Source: Holothuria scabra
Taxonomy: Eukaryota; Echinodermata; Holothuroidea; Aspidochirotida; Holothuriidae
NCBI GenBank assembly: GCA_037179385.1
Contig: CM074193.1
Coordinates: 5,849,547 to 5,913,546 of the forward strand
DNA: 64,000 bases
Direction of reading: 5' to 3'
Of the stretch, positions 44,785 to 55,814 are shown piece by piece (position 1 is the stretch's first letter; each line of letters starts with the position of its first letter). Under the pieces are notes generated by a model. That model did no database searches. It was given only the letters and a program-made list of their open reading frames with translations, and was not told the origin of the DNA. The position numbers were made by a program, and so were the translations under genes.

Positions 44785-45010
44785 CAATGGTATGGTCAAG
44801 TGGTTTAGAGCATGAGACTTGCAGTTGGATGGTTGGGAGTTCCAGTCACTGGCCAGGTCATACCAATGACTTAAAAAGTGGAACCTACAGGCTTTGTGCT
44901 TGGTGCTGAGCATAAGCAATGGAGTAGGGAAAACAAGCCAGTGAGACGAAACTGGAAAAAGTTCAAAAAATCTTTGGTCAGCTCCACATGAACCTAACAG
45001 TTTTATGGCC
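44785..45010 (+). mobile_element. tRNA-derived SINE
   Basis: A tRNA-like head carries an A-box-like TGGTCAAGTGG (44793-44803) and a B-box-like GAGTTCCAGTC (44837-44847), about 33 bp apart, as in RNA polymerase III promoters. A tRNA-unrelated body follows to about 45010. The B box is imperfect (consensus GGTTCGANTCC), so this copy is probably inactive. It is not a functional tRNA: no acceptor stem closes. Confidence 0.75.
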
Positions 45011-45365
45011 CAACCTGGGCCTTAAAACTCTGTCTAAAAATACAAATTAGCATCAGTTCCTGGTATGTACATGTAGGTTACTAGCAGTGAGAAATATTCA
45101 TGTCTAAAGGAAGATGTAGGTCAATTTCTGTAAAACACATATTTGGAAGTAATTTCAAGATGGAACATTCCTCTGACATGAAACCACATGAATACTGTAC
45201 AGTAAAATGGGAGTACCTAGGGTAGTCCTTCCTTTGCACGTGGTTACCATGGAAATGAGGGTCGAAGGTTAAGCATATCCTCTTTTGTGTCAAAAATAAG
45301 GCTACTTTTAGCCAGCTGAATAGGTTTTCGGTTTCGATGATAAGAGAAACCAATGCAATCATGAT

Positions 45366-45410
45366 GGCGTGCGTGTGTTTGTATGTGTGTGTATGTGTGT
45401 GTGTTTGTGA
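45366..45410. repeat. TG-rich microsatellite
   Basis: An imperfect (TG)n/(TATG) run immediately before the 144 bp tandem array, in the GTF2E1 intron. Confidence 0.9.
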
Positions 45411-45413
45411 CAC

Positions 45414-47115
45414 TTTGCTTGTTAACATGATATCTCAAGATAGGAATGTCTGGCAGGTTTCAAACTTGGTACATAGATGCGCCATATTGAGAGGGGGAAC
45501 CCCATTGTTTTTGGTGGAGGTCAAAGGTCACCTGGGGTCACCAGGGGTCAAAGTCTGAAAACCTTGTTAACACAATATCTCAAGATAAGAAGCTAGGATA
45601 GATTTCATATTTGGTATGTGGATGCATTATAGTCAGTAGATGGTACCTTTTGTTTTTGGGTAGGTCAAAGGTCATCTGGGGTCTCCAGGGGTTAACATCT
45701 GAAAATCTGGTTAACACGATATCTCAAGTTAGAAAGCTTGGATAGATTTCATATTTAAAATGTGGATGCTTTATAGTCAGTAGATGGTCCCTATTGTTTT
45801 GGGGTAGGTCAAAGGTCATCTGGGGTCACCAGGGGTCAACATCTGAAAATCTTGTTAACACGGTATCTCAAGGTAGAAAGCTTGAATAGATTTCATATGT
45901 AGTATGTGGATGTGTTATGGTCAGGGGATGGTCCCTATTGTTTTTTGTGGAGGTCAAAGGTCATCTGGGGTCACCAGAGGTCAAAGTATGAAACCTTGTT
46001 AACATGATATGTTGAGTTAGGAAACTTGGATGGATTTCATATTTGGTATGTGGATGCATTATAGTCAGTAAATGGTCCCTATCGTTTTTGGCGGAGGTCA
46101 AAGGTTATCTGGGGTCACCTGGGGTCAAAGCCTGAAAACCTTGTTAACACAATATCTCAAGATAGGAAGCTTGGATAGATTTCATATTTGGTATTTGGAT
46201 GCATTATATTCAGTAGATGGTTCCTTTTGTTTTTGGGTAGGTCAAAGGTCATCTTTGGTCACCAGGGGTCAAGGTCTGAAAATCTGGTTAACACGATATC
46301 TCAAGTTAGAAAGCTTGGATAGATTCCATATTTGGTGTGTGGATGCATTATAGTCAGTAGATGGTCCCTTTTGTTTTTGGCGTAGGTCTAAGTTCATCTG
46401 GGGTCACCAGAGTCAAAGTCTGAAAATGTTGCTAACACGATATCTTAAGTAAGGAAGCCTGGATAGATTTCATATTTGGTATGTGGATGCGTTATGGTCA
46501 GGAGATGGTCCCTTTTATTTTTTTGGAGGTGAAAGGTCTTCTGGGGTCACTAGGGGTCAAAGTCTGAAAACCTTGTTAACACGATATCTCAAGAAAGGAA
46601 ACTTGGATAGATTTCATATTTGGTATGTGGATGCGTTATAGTCAGTAAATGATCCCTTTTGTTTTGGGAGGAGGTCAAAGGTCATCTTGGGTCACCAGGG
46701 GTCAAAGTCTGAAAACTTTGTTTATGTGATATCTCAAGTTAAGTAGCTTTGATAGATTTCATATTTGGTATGTGGATGCTTTATGGTCAGAAAATGGTAC
46801 CTAATGTTTTTGATGGAGGTCAAAGGTCATCTGGGGTCACTGCTGGTCCAAGTCTGAAAATCCTGCTTATGCAATATCTCAAGATAGGAAACTTGGATAG
46901 ATTTCATATTTAGGTATGTGGATGCATTGTGGTCAGAAGATAGTCCCCATAGTTTTCGACAGAGATGAAAGGTCATCTGGGGTCCCCAGGGGTCAAAGCC
47001 TGAAAACCCTTTTCAATGTGATCTCTCAAGATAGCTGTGTGTCCATTTGTCTGTCTCTTGTTTGTCATTCTAGCTATGTATGGCTTTTATGGAGGTCTAA
47101 AGGTCATCTGGAATG
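45414..47115 (+). repeat. 144 bp tandem array with AGGTCAAAGGTCA motif, about 12 units
   Basis: Units start at CTTGTTAACACGATATCTCAAG (near 45563, 45707, 45851, 45995, 46140, 46284, 46427, 46571, 46715, 46859) with a first unit at 45414 and a broken last unit ending near 47115. Each runs through GGTATGTGGATGC, TATAGTCAGTAGATGG, then AGGTCAAAGGTCATCTGGGG and GGGGTCAAAG. The AGGTCAAAGGTCA core is present or one change away in most units. Units differ by roughly 5-20 percent, so the array is not very recent. It lies wholly in the intron. Confidence 0.95.
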
Positions 47116-47573
47116 ACAAAATCATTTTTTGAACATGCTAGTATAACATTTGAATGAGAAGATAATGGAGCATAATGGCACTCTTTGAAACGGAACATTT
47201 ATGTATCATCGAAACCTCAATGCATTTTTGCATTCCGGTCTTCAAATGTGGTGGGAAGGTTGATTGTGTCTGACATACACCTTGACATAAAGGAAGGAGT
47301 TAAACTTACCATATGGTCAAATTGTGTCTTGGCCCTTACTGTATATCAAGAGAAAATATTTGGCTGCACTATGCTTCTTTAAGCTTCGTGGTATCTGATT
47401 TTGGAAATTGTGTGGTAGACACTCAGATGTGAATGTTAAAGTGCAAGATGTAGTAGTGTTTATTGGTGATGTAAGTCAATAGAACTTGAACTTTTCATGT
47501 TCAATGGTGTGTGCTAGTAATGAGTGATCGACAACTTCGTTAGTTGCTCTTTTGTTTTCTTTTTTTCTAACAG

Positions 47574-48201
47574 GACAAAGCAATATACTCCAGGACAGAA
47601 AAATCAGGCAACATGGAGTGGAAGCTCTAGACCAGATTATGATTTGTACAATCAACAGGTTACAATTAATATGGGAGATGAGGGTAATGGGGAATCAGTT
47701 GAGAAGAAGGAAGTGAAGGAACGACCCATATGGATGGTTGGTAGTACTGTAGATGGGGCTATATCAGAACCAGACAGTGTTGTTGAACAAATGGATGCCA
47801 AGCATGCTGGGGTAAGCTCTAAGGCCCAGAGCCATGACAAGGAAGAAATAATGATGGCCCTGTTAGTTCATGAAAGAAAAAGTGGAACACAGCCTCAGAT
47901 GTCTGCTGCCCTCAGTGATAATGAAAGTGATGAGAGTGCTTCTGATGATGATTTCCCAACTAGTTCAGTGGGGAGAAAAGATGACACAGGAATGTATAGA
48001 CAGGCAGTGCCCTCTAGTAATGTAGAGATGGATGATGAAGATGAAGATGAAGATGATGAGGAGGAAGTTATGATATCTGTGAGAGGACAGTCAATACCTT
48101 TTAGTGAGGTCACCTCTGACCATGTGGCTGAAATGACCCCCATGGAGAAGGACATATATATTAAGTTGGCTCAAGAGGCCTATGCTGCTATGCATGACTG
48201 A
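47574..48201 (+). CDS. GTF2E1: GTF2E1 last coding exon (TFIIE alpha C-terminal half)
   Basis: Follows an acceptor TTTTTTTCTAACAG (47573) and joins the first exon in phase 2 to give an Arg codon, then TKQYTPGQKNQ. It contains KERPIWMVGSTVDGA, which matches the conserved KERPIWLRESTVQGA block. Next is EEIMMALLVHE, a Ser/Asp-rich stretch, an acidic run (MDDEDEDEDDEEE at about 48027-48066), and the end block FSEVTSDHVAEMTPMEKDIYIKLAQ before a TGA at 48199-48201. The acidic region and C-terminal helix are where human TFIIE alpha binds the TFIIH p62 subunit. The spliced protein is about 431 residues, close to the human 439. The conserved blocks are far apart, with little conservation between, as expected of this subunit. 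Confidence 0.93.
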
Positions 48202-49776
48202 ATTGTAGTGAGAGGATAGAAAATCCTATGTTTCTGTTATTCCCAAAAATGGATTATTTGGTCATGGCCCAGGACTTGAAGTGGGCAAGGAAATAACGAA
48301 TCTCCCAAAACTCAAACGTGGGGTTTTAAAGGTGATGTTAAAGACTCAAGTCAGGGCTGCAGGTAGGGCAAAATCCTTGGATGGGAGGGATGAGCACAAA
48401 CACTCCAGCACCAGTGCCATCTACAGGTAGGATGTAATGTATGTATGATTTGGAATTTTCAGACAGGCTTTCCAGGTTTCTCCCATCCATTCCTGCACAC
48501 TATGGCCAGTCAAGTAATATTGGTATTACATTCTGGTCTATGAATCTCTGGATAGAAGTTTCATCTTGAGTTAACAGAATTTGTTCAATGCTAAGCTCCA
48601 GTTCCATTACAGAGAGAAGAAGAGACATCCTGTGGGTGGCATACCTCTTCTACAGCACAACATTTTGGGGCATGGGTATGTGATAATTGACAAGGGGGCT
48701 AAGCTTTGTAGATTTTTTTTTTCATTTTCTGTGGTATTTTTCAGAAAAAGTTAACTGCATATTTTAACTGAAATCTGTCTGGGTATTGGTAGAGTTTCCA
48801 CCTGCAGCCAGCAGTTGGACAATATCCAATTCTATCATTTGAGACCAAGATGTGAATATTGACACCTGGGGAAATTTATTTTGGAAACATTCCCTGCAAC
48901 AGAGAAATGAATCATTTGTCTTCTCTTCTTTGTATTAATTTATTCATTTGTCCCCCACCCTTCCATATAAAATGGAAATTCTAATTGATAATCCTAAATA
49001 ATCATGTCCTGATAGAAGACTTCTTAAAATGGGCCAATGCATGTAAGCTTGTATTTGGAGTAAAGACAAGTGAGGTCATTAAAAACAACACATGAATGAT
49101 GTATAACTTCCATGCAACATATATTTCAGATTTAATTGTTTCAGTTAAAGAATGGCATGAGGTGGAATTTTTAGATGATGAAGTACAGGTAGTGGATGTT
49201 GATGTTCAAGCCTGTTCATGGTTATGTGGAATATAAAGCAATCTTCACTGGCTTAGACTATAAATAGTACTTGGAAGTATCTTCAAAGAAGGTTTATATT
49301 ACAATTTTTCTCAGGTAAAGAAAAATTGTGAGGTGTAGACAATGTTTACTGGAGTTTGAGTATTTTGGAGGTTTCTACTTCTTAAAGATTAGTTGTAGCT
49401 TGTGTTTCTAAGTCTAATCAATGTAAAATATTTAACAGATGGCTTCCGACGAATTTGCCATTAAGTGTAAAAACTATGAACAACAAGGAAAGTTTTTTGT
49501 TGCCTCTTACGGTACAATGAAGGTGTAGTTTACCGCTACAACAAAATTTATGTTTGTGTGAATGTAATGTTTACATTAAAAAATTTTAAATACAGACATG
49601 GATTTATAAGAATTTTTGTGGTAGTAAAGTTAGAGCTTCCCAGATTCCATGTGTGCAAGTATAACTGGAGGTGAAGAAGAGAACTGAGAGAAATAATGCA
49701 CCTCCCACCTCACTAACAAAAATATTTTGTAGGCAATTTGACAGCAGTGCTAACAAAGAATGCAACCACAATCTGC
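48202..49776. other. GTF2E1 3' untranslated region and downstream sequence
   Basis: Begins as 3' UTR. I could not fix the transcript end: no AATAAA hexamer stands out in the first kilobase. No second gene or transposon end is visible. Confidence 0.5.
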
Positions 49777-50000
49777 CTATAGAGGCTTTTCACATGACGT
49801 CATAATACTCTCCGGCCGCCATGTTGGAGTACATGTAACTACGTAGTAAACCCTACGGGACGCGCCTGCTCGTTGAATTTGTACACGCCGTGCATATCAC
49901 AGTGCACATTGTGCAGTGCGTTCGTCACAAAACCACGTGTATTTGGCATGAATGTCCTCCAGCATGGCGGTTCCGTGACGCAATTGCAAAGCCTCTATAG
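49777..50000. mobile_element. MITE with CRE-containing inverted ends
   Basis: 224 bp. CTATAGAGGCTTTTCACATG on the left pairs with the complement of the right end, CTATAGAGGCTTTGCAATTG, and the pairing goes on through TGACGTCA / TGCGTCAC to CCGCCATGTTGGAG / CCGCCATGCTGGAG. A TA target duplication is possible because the ends are CTATAG on both sides, but it cannot be proved. Confidence 0.85.
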
Positions 50001-50986
50001 AGTGAAACAATACGAATTTGTAAAACAAGTACCATGTTTTGCCATGTGCTCTTTTCTCCTCCAATGAAATAAGTTTCATGTTAAGAATATCTGTGATTTG
50101 TTGGTGTTTTATGTACTCAGTCATTCGCAAACACACATCTAGGTGTTGCAGGTGAAAAGTTACATCCCTAATGAACACTGGTCAACTTGCAAGTGATTCC
50201 CAGTCAGTCTGCAAATTAAAGGAACAAGAAGAAAAGGAATTAATTGTTTAATTAAATTGTCAAAAAAAGGAAAGTAAAAATTGATGACAGTGACTGATTA
50301 CTTTATTTATTATTCATGCATGCAAAGGCAGTTTTTTTCCCTCAGAGGGGAAAGGAAGGGGTGTAGAATCTCGTTTTGGATCACCGTCTGGGGAAGGGTG
50401 TACCCTTCTTTTGGAAAATATCTTTTAATATTTCTTGCTTTGCCTGCCTGCTTTAATTTCTCAAATGCAATTTAAAATATCGAAATTAAAATTTAAGATA
50501 TCTTGAATGGAATTCTGTATTTTAGTTTAAATCTTAAATTGAATTTGAGATATCTTTTATTAAATTCAAGATATCTAAAATGAAACCTCGTTTATTTGTA
50601 ACATATTTTATTTGTCATAAAAATATTACCAAGGCCACGATGCATTTTCATTTTGGGGGCAAATTTTAAAACAATCCAGACAATTTCGCAAAATCTGTAA
50701 AGAATTGGCTCAGGAGTTTTTTTTTGTCATTGACTACATGCCAGATGTTTTAAAACAGAAATGACTGCACAATGGTTTCCACATCCCTGGTTGCAATTGA
50801 GGCCTTGTAAAAATTTTGGGGTCCTAGACATCTTCGCTCGCAAAGTTGCAAAAGGCAACAAGATGCATTTGATAAGTTTTATTGGATAATAAAAATATGG
50901 TCCAACACCTCAATTCGTGAAGAGTTTAGTTAAAAACTTGGGAGTGCATGTGCACCCACGAAACCCCCTACATTCAAATACCAAGA
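50001..50986. other. Intergenic sequence
   Basis: No gene supported. Around 50465-50590 AAATT(C/T)AAGATATCT words recur in both orientations, a short low-complexity palindromic patch. Confidence 0.5.
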
Positions 50987-51074
50987 CCAGGTCGAAAACG
51001 CGGAAACCGCGGAAATCGAAAAACCGCGAAGGTTGTCCAAATATCTGTCCGCGGTTTCCGCGTTTTTGACCTGG
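50987..51074. repeat. GC-rich 88 bp palindromic unit, copy 1
   Basis: CCAGGTCGAAAACGCGGAAA and its continuation CCGCGG face their complement ending GACCTGG, leaving a loop of about 34 bases. CATATGG and another CCAGGTCGAAAACG (51083) follow. Its twin is at 51231-51318. Confidence 0.92.
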
Positions 51075-51230
51075 CCATATGGCCAGGTCGAAAACGGTGA
51101 AAAAGGTCCCTCTTAAGGAATTACAGGAAACTTCTCCACGAGAGAGCCAAAAGTGTTGTGGAAATTGATAATATATAACAATAACTGCGTTTAAGTCAAA
51201 TGACAAAGTCTGATGAAGGGCCGGGATAGG

Positions 51231-51318
51231 CCAGGTCGAAAACGCGGAAACCGCGGAAATCGAAAAACCGCGAAGGTTGTCCAAATATCTGTCCGCGGTT
51301 TCCGCGTTTTCGACCTGG
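51231..51318. repeat. GC-rich 88 bp palindromic unit, copy 2
   Basis: Identical to copy 1 except for one base near the right end (TTTTCGACC here, TTTTTGACC there). It is followed by another half-unit CCAGGTCGAAAACGCGG at 51327. An inverted half-unit occurs at 53686-53705. Confidence 0.93.
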
Positions 51319-51402
51319 CTATATGGCCAGGTCGAAAACGCGGAAAGTTTTTCTTGCAGTCCTGCAATAGGACTAGAGTCTTATACAAACTGCGATACAT
51401 GC

Positions 51403-51596
51403 TGTAATTCGTTTCGTTTCGTTTCATTTCGTTTATTGTTTTATCGCTTTTACATATAAACATACACATATAGAGTATAAACTCAACAAAAGAATATAAG
51501 GACATATAAAAGCGAAAGGAAGTACACAAAAACCCCGAGGGGCTTGAAAATATGCACTCCCTGAGAGAGAAAAACAACAACAAGCAGACTACTGAT

Positions 51597-51644
<48 letters not shown>

Positions 51645-52979
51645 CTAATACAGTAGCAAAAAAGGGAGGTTACAATAACAAAGCAGAGGTCAAAAAGAAG
51701 GGAGAGATCTTTCACAGCTTGGAAACCCGTCCCCCAAACCACACACCCCACCCCACCCTACCCAGCAACAACCGGCTGCGGTGAACAAAATGCTGAAGAC
51801 CTTTAAGATAGCAAAACATGATGCTAAGAAGCCTACGGAATGGATTCAGTGCGTTATATGTGAGATGAAGCCTAGTAGTCTTGAATAAAGTGGCGTGAAA
51901 TGTTTTTCCTGAAGGACTGGATACTTTGTTTGGCTATGACAGAACACGGGAGGGAATTCCAAAACCGAATGGCTCGATTACGAAGGCAGTTGTGCTGTAA
52001 AGAACTTTTAATAGTGTCCAGTTGTAGGGATGCAGATTGTCGAGTGTTGTGATTATGAACTGAGAAGTTGTGAGAAAAGTAATTTGAAAATTGACTGGGC
52101 AGCAGGTCGTGTAGCGAGCGATAGGTGAATGTGGCAATATTGGGATTAAAAATATCAGAGAGTTTCAGAAGGTTTAGTGACTTGAACAAGGAACTGGTAT
52201 GGTCACGTGGTTTGGAGCAAGTGATGTGACGAATAGCTCTCTTTTGTAAGACATTTAACTTATCGAAAAGAGTACGACTTGTACTGGACCAGGCAATGGA
52301 ACAATAGTTAAGATAAGGGTAGATTAAAGCAAGGTAAATGGAACGAAGAGCATTCTTAGGTACAATATACTTAAGTCTTCCTAACATACCAACCACCTTA
52401 GCGATCTGGGACGAAATACTGCATACATGCTCATTCCAAGAAAGCTTAGAATCAATATGAATCCCCAGGAATTTAACATTATCCACACGTTGTAAGCAAT
52501 GGCCATCAACAGAGATTTGAAAGTTATAACCTTTGTTAAGAATGTCATTATCAAAAACAATAAAGTTCGTTTTTGCAACATTTAAAGAAAGTTTGTTCAC
52601 AGTAAACCAGTCAAGGTAAAGTTTAAGTTCACGGCACACTTGCTCCTCTAGGCGCTGGGGATCAGAGTCACAAAAAATATATTAGTGTCATCTGCAAACA
52701 ATACAAGTGAAGCATTCTTGGAAACATTGGCAATATCATTTACATAAATTATAAAAAAGAGAGGTCCAAGGATAGACCCCTGTGGAACACCACATTTTAC
52801 TTTCTTAAGATCAGAATTAACACCATTGAGGGAAGTAAATTGTTCTCTATCAGAAAGGTAACTTTTGATCCAGTTATAGGACACACCTCTGAAACCATAA
52901 TGCGATAATTTATTAAGCAGGATACCATGGTCAATTGTATCAAAAGCTTTGGACAAGTCAAGAAAAATTCCAATAGAAG
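51403..52979 (-). mobile_element. Second LINE family, 5'-truncated non-LTR retrotransposon
   Basis: Minus-strand reverse transcriptase. The first frame (52979 down to about 52680) has IFLDLSKAFDTIDHGILL, SYLSDREQF, CGVPQGSILGPLFF and the catalytic FADDTN. A one-base loss in a T run near 52677 shifts to the second frame (52639-51872) with LDWFTVNKLSLNVAKTNFIVF, FLGIHIDSKLSWNEHV, YPYLNYCSIAWSS and RNRAIRFWNSLP. The endonuclease is missing. The 3' untranslated region contains the (AC)n run and ends in GAAAC repeats (51403-51430). A second tail of this family is at 39065-39345. Motif style suggests the Jockey/CR1 group; the clade is not certain. Confidence 0.92.
51599..51640. repeat. (AC)21 microsatellite
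   Basis: Uninterrupted AC run inside the 3' untranslated region of the LINE. The matching TG position is almost absent from the other LINE tail at 39.2 kb, so the run expanded after insertion. Confidence 0.98.
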
Positions 52980-54190
52980 TCTGCCGCGCAGCCGCGGCTT
53001 AAATTCTACTATAGCTCATTGCTAAGAACGGAAATGTTATGGATGCACTGCCGATGCGGAGTCTTCCGACGTAACATAGTCTAGCCATGGAAGTACTACC
53101 TCGCACAACATATGTAACTTGTGCGAGCGAATGCCAAAGCATACTGTGCCGCTTAATTGACATCAGCTCACACCAGAAACTGCATACTTAACATATAATC
53201 CATATGACCTTGGTACTGCATGTGTGAATGGGATTTACCGTAGCGCACTGCTGAATACACCATAGTCAATATAGGCGGACCCCCTCTATAGACTATGGAT
53301 ACACCAAGGAGTTGTAGCTCCGTGGATACACACATGGAAACTGGTCTATTGTTGAAACTGGTCCGTGCTATAGTGACTGGAAGTTCTGATACGTGTTTCA
53401 TTTTACGATATTGATAACGGCAGCTTTAACGCAAAGCGTACATGCAGAAGACTGATGGATAACAAGTAACTAAAAATGCTCCAAACCTGATCGGGTTTGG
53501 TTCGGTTGGTGGGGTTTTGTTGGTAGGAATTGTTGTTCGGATTATTGGGTAGTGTTATTCAAACTACTACACAATAATTATCTTAAGATCGGAAAGATCG
53601 GTAACATGGCTTTTGTTACACTGAATAGGAAATGATACGTGATAAAGGGGCTTAGGCGTAACATGCATAAAACACTTTTCCGTGATTTCCGCGTTTTCGA
53701 CCTGGCCAAACACCAACACCACCTGAACGCAGTTGCTTGGTGGGATCTAATTCGTTATAGGTCTAAGGCTCTTCTTGTTATTGCTCTGCTTGGTTATATT
53801 TTATCCGTTTATGAAGAAGGATATTTTGTATATTCAATTTTATAGTGAGGCCTTTATGACTTTGTATATGGTTAAGTATTTGCCTCGGAATTGTATCGGA
53901 TCAAAATACGTCCCACGTTGGACCTTAACGGTACGTGTTTCAGGATTCGCTCTGAAAAACTCTCCTGGCTCCGGACAACGCCCGTGCATACAAATCCTCG
54001 GATCTTTGAAACATGCGAAAACTTCCTTCAAAACAATGGTTAAAACAGTGAAATTATTTTCGTCGTTTAACATTCTTCTCTTTTCCCTACGGAAGTCAGT
54101 ATTTTCAGAAAGGATCCTCCTGGGAGACACCAGACTATATGGCAGAGGACATATTTCACGGAATTACTCTGATGTGAGTTGAAGCTTGCC
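52980..54190. other. Intergenic, small hairpins
   Basis: No gene supported. At 53262-53300 CATAGTC and AATATAGG pair with the complement of CTCTATAGACTATG, an imperfect hairpin. An inverted half of the GC-rich palindrome (TTTCCGCGTTTTCGACCTGG) lies at 53686-53705. The 53168-53401 and 53775-54182 frames match nothing. Confidence 0.5.
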
Positions 54191-54199
54191 TTATTGGTT

Positions 54200-54309
54200 G
54201 GGTGTCTGAACTAAAATCTAAGACCTAAGAAGTGGGGTCTTAGTTTTGCAGTTGATCAGGTCTTAGTTTTGCAGGTCTTAGGTCTTAGATCTTAGTTTTG
54301 TAGACACCC
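54200..54309. mobile_element. 110 bp MITE made of TCTTAG words, 9 bp target duplication
   Basis: Ends are GGGTGTCTGAACTAAAATC and, complemented, GGGTGTCTACAAAACTAAGA. TTATTGGTT lies on both sides (54191-54199 and 54310-54318), a perfect 9 bp duplication as expected of Mutator-like elements. The interior is mainly GGTCTTAG and its complement CTAAGACC repeated. Confidence 0.92.
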
Positions 54310-54337
54310 TTATTGGTTGTATAATACTGTAGGAGGA

Positions 54338-54712
54338 GCGAGTGTATGAAGTGCCGTATCGGCCACTATTTTAAAACGTAAATATATTCATGTTATGTTA
54401 TAAACTCAAAATATATTGATTATAGTTCCAATATATTTAGGTTATGATATAGAAAGTCCAATATATTTAGGATATGATATAGAAATTGATATAAATGTGT
54501 TATGTTATGACTCCAATATATATAGATTATATTACTACTCTATATAAATAGGTTATGAGTAAACTGTCTTAGTTTACGAGTAATCCATTATAGTTTATAA
54601 AATTGCAATGTGGAAATGCAGCTCGAACAAACGAATGGCGTTACGTCACGAAGATAGGCGTGATCACAAACGGATGGGCGCGACAGTATGTACGAAGGCG
54701 GGATCATATTCT
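54338..54712 (+). repeat. 375 bp dispersed repeat, arm 1 of an inverted pair
   Basis: Begins near GAGTGTATGAAGTGCCGTAT, continues through AT-rich CCAATATATTTAGGTTATGA words, and ends in GGCGTTACGTCACGAAGATAGG and GGATGGGCGCGACAGTA. The whole stretch recurs inverted at 61170-61545. Confidence 0.88.
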
Positions 54713-55814
54713 TGTTCTAGCATCTCGAAGAATTCAATGAATTTAACAAAAAAAAAAAAAAAAAAAGAAAACTTGCTACAACTAGATTACCGAACTTAAG
54801 GATTTCTGTGCCCTTGTGGAGACGCTTTGATATAGCAGAGTCCGTGGCTGCCAAGAGAGTAACTAGAAAAAATCGAGAAAGATATGGACAGTTTGTACAA
54901 GACATGCAGTTGGGCGACCCTCAAAATATGTGCCGTATACGGTTTAGTAACTAAATAATTGCACGGCGATCCAGGGGGACCTTCGGACATCACCCCAATA
55001 TTTCAAGAAAACGCCCATTGGATTTTAATTCCATACCGTAGCCTCCGTAGCCTCGGTAATTGACTGAAAATGTGGTATCAGTGTACGTCCTACACTACTA
55101 TTGAGAACAAGCCGCCAGCCTTTAGCTACCACCGAAAAAGGAGGACTCCCTACTTTTACTAACTGGAAGACAAATCAATAGAGAACAGTAAACATCTTTC
55201 CATACTTACATTCGGGCCAGTTACATTACCCAATGGATTATAGAGGGCCTAGGCCCAAATGATTGTCCGCGTATGAAAGCTGTATCGTGTCTAAGTATTT
55301 TACGACTACGCAAAATAACTAGTGCGTAGTTGGCGGTGTGGCTAGCGCCGGCAAATACCGGGCTTTTTGCTTCGGTAACACTAGTTCGGGTCCCACAGTG
55401 TGCCAGTGATTTTCGTTTTTCTTTTTTCACATTTTCGTGTTAGGGCCTTCTCCTTTTTCCTTTTGTCTTTCTTATCCTTTGTAACAATGCTAAACATTAT
55501 ATTTCTCAAGTTCTTGGTGCCGCGACGAGGTGCATGAGGGATTAATAAAGAAACCCTTTTATCTTTTGTTTTGTATGTACAAGCATGTGCTCAAACAGTC
55601 AGGGTGTCCCTTCTTTCATTCTGGTGTCACATATGCTATTTGAAGTAAAATTTAAGTACTAACAAAATTATGTATTTTTAGGATAAAAAATAGCATCCGC
55701 CGGGAGGGGCCTAGGCCAATGCCTCCCATGCGTACGCCACTTAATGAGACTGAGTAATGAAAGGGATGGGGGACTAATGAGATGAGAGACTAATGAATGA
55801 GGCAGGGAGACTTA
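54713..55814. other. Intergenic sequence
   Basis: No gene supported. A 17-base A run is near 54748. The frames in 54796-55430 are short and match nothing known. Confidence 0.45.

Noticed and set aside
44785..44860. Functional tRNA gene
   Set aside because: The promoter boxes are imperfect and no acceptor stem closes; a longer SINE body follows.
51191..51751. 186-codon minus open frame
   Set aside because: It is made of the LINE 3' tail, the AC microsatellite and the GC-rich palindrome, giving runs of Val/Cys and a repetitive peptide.
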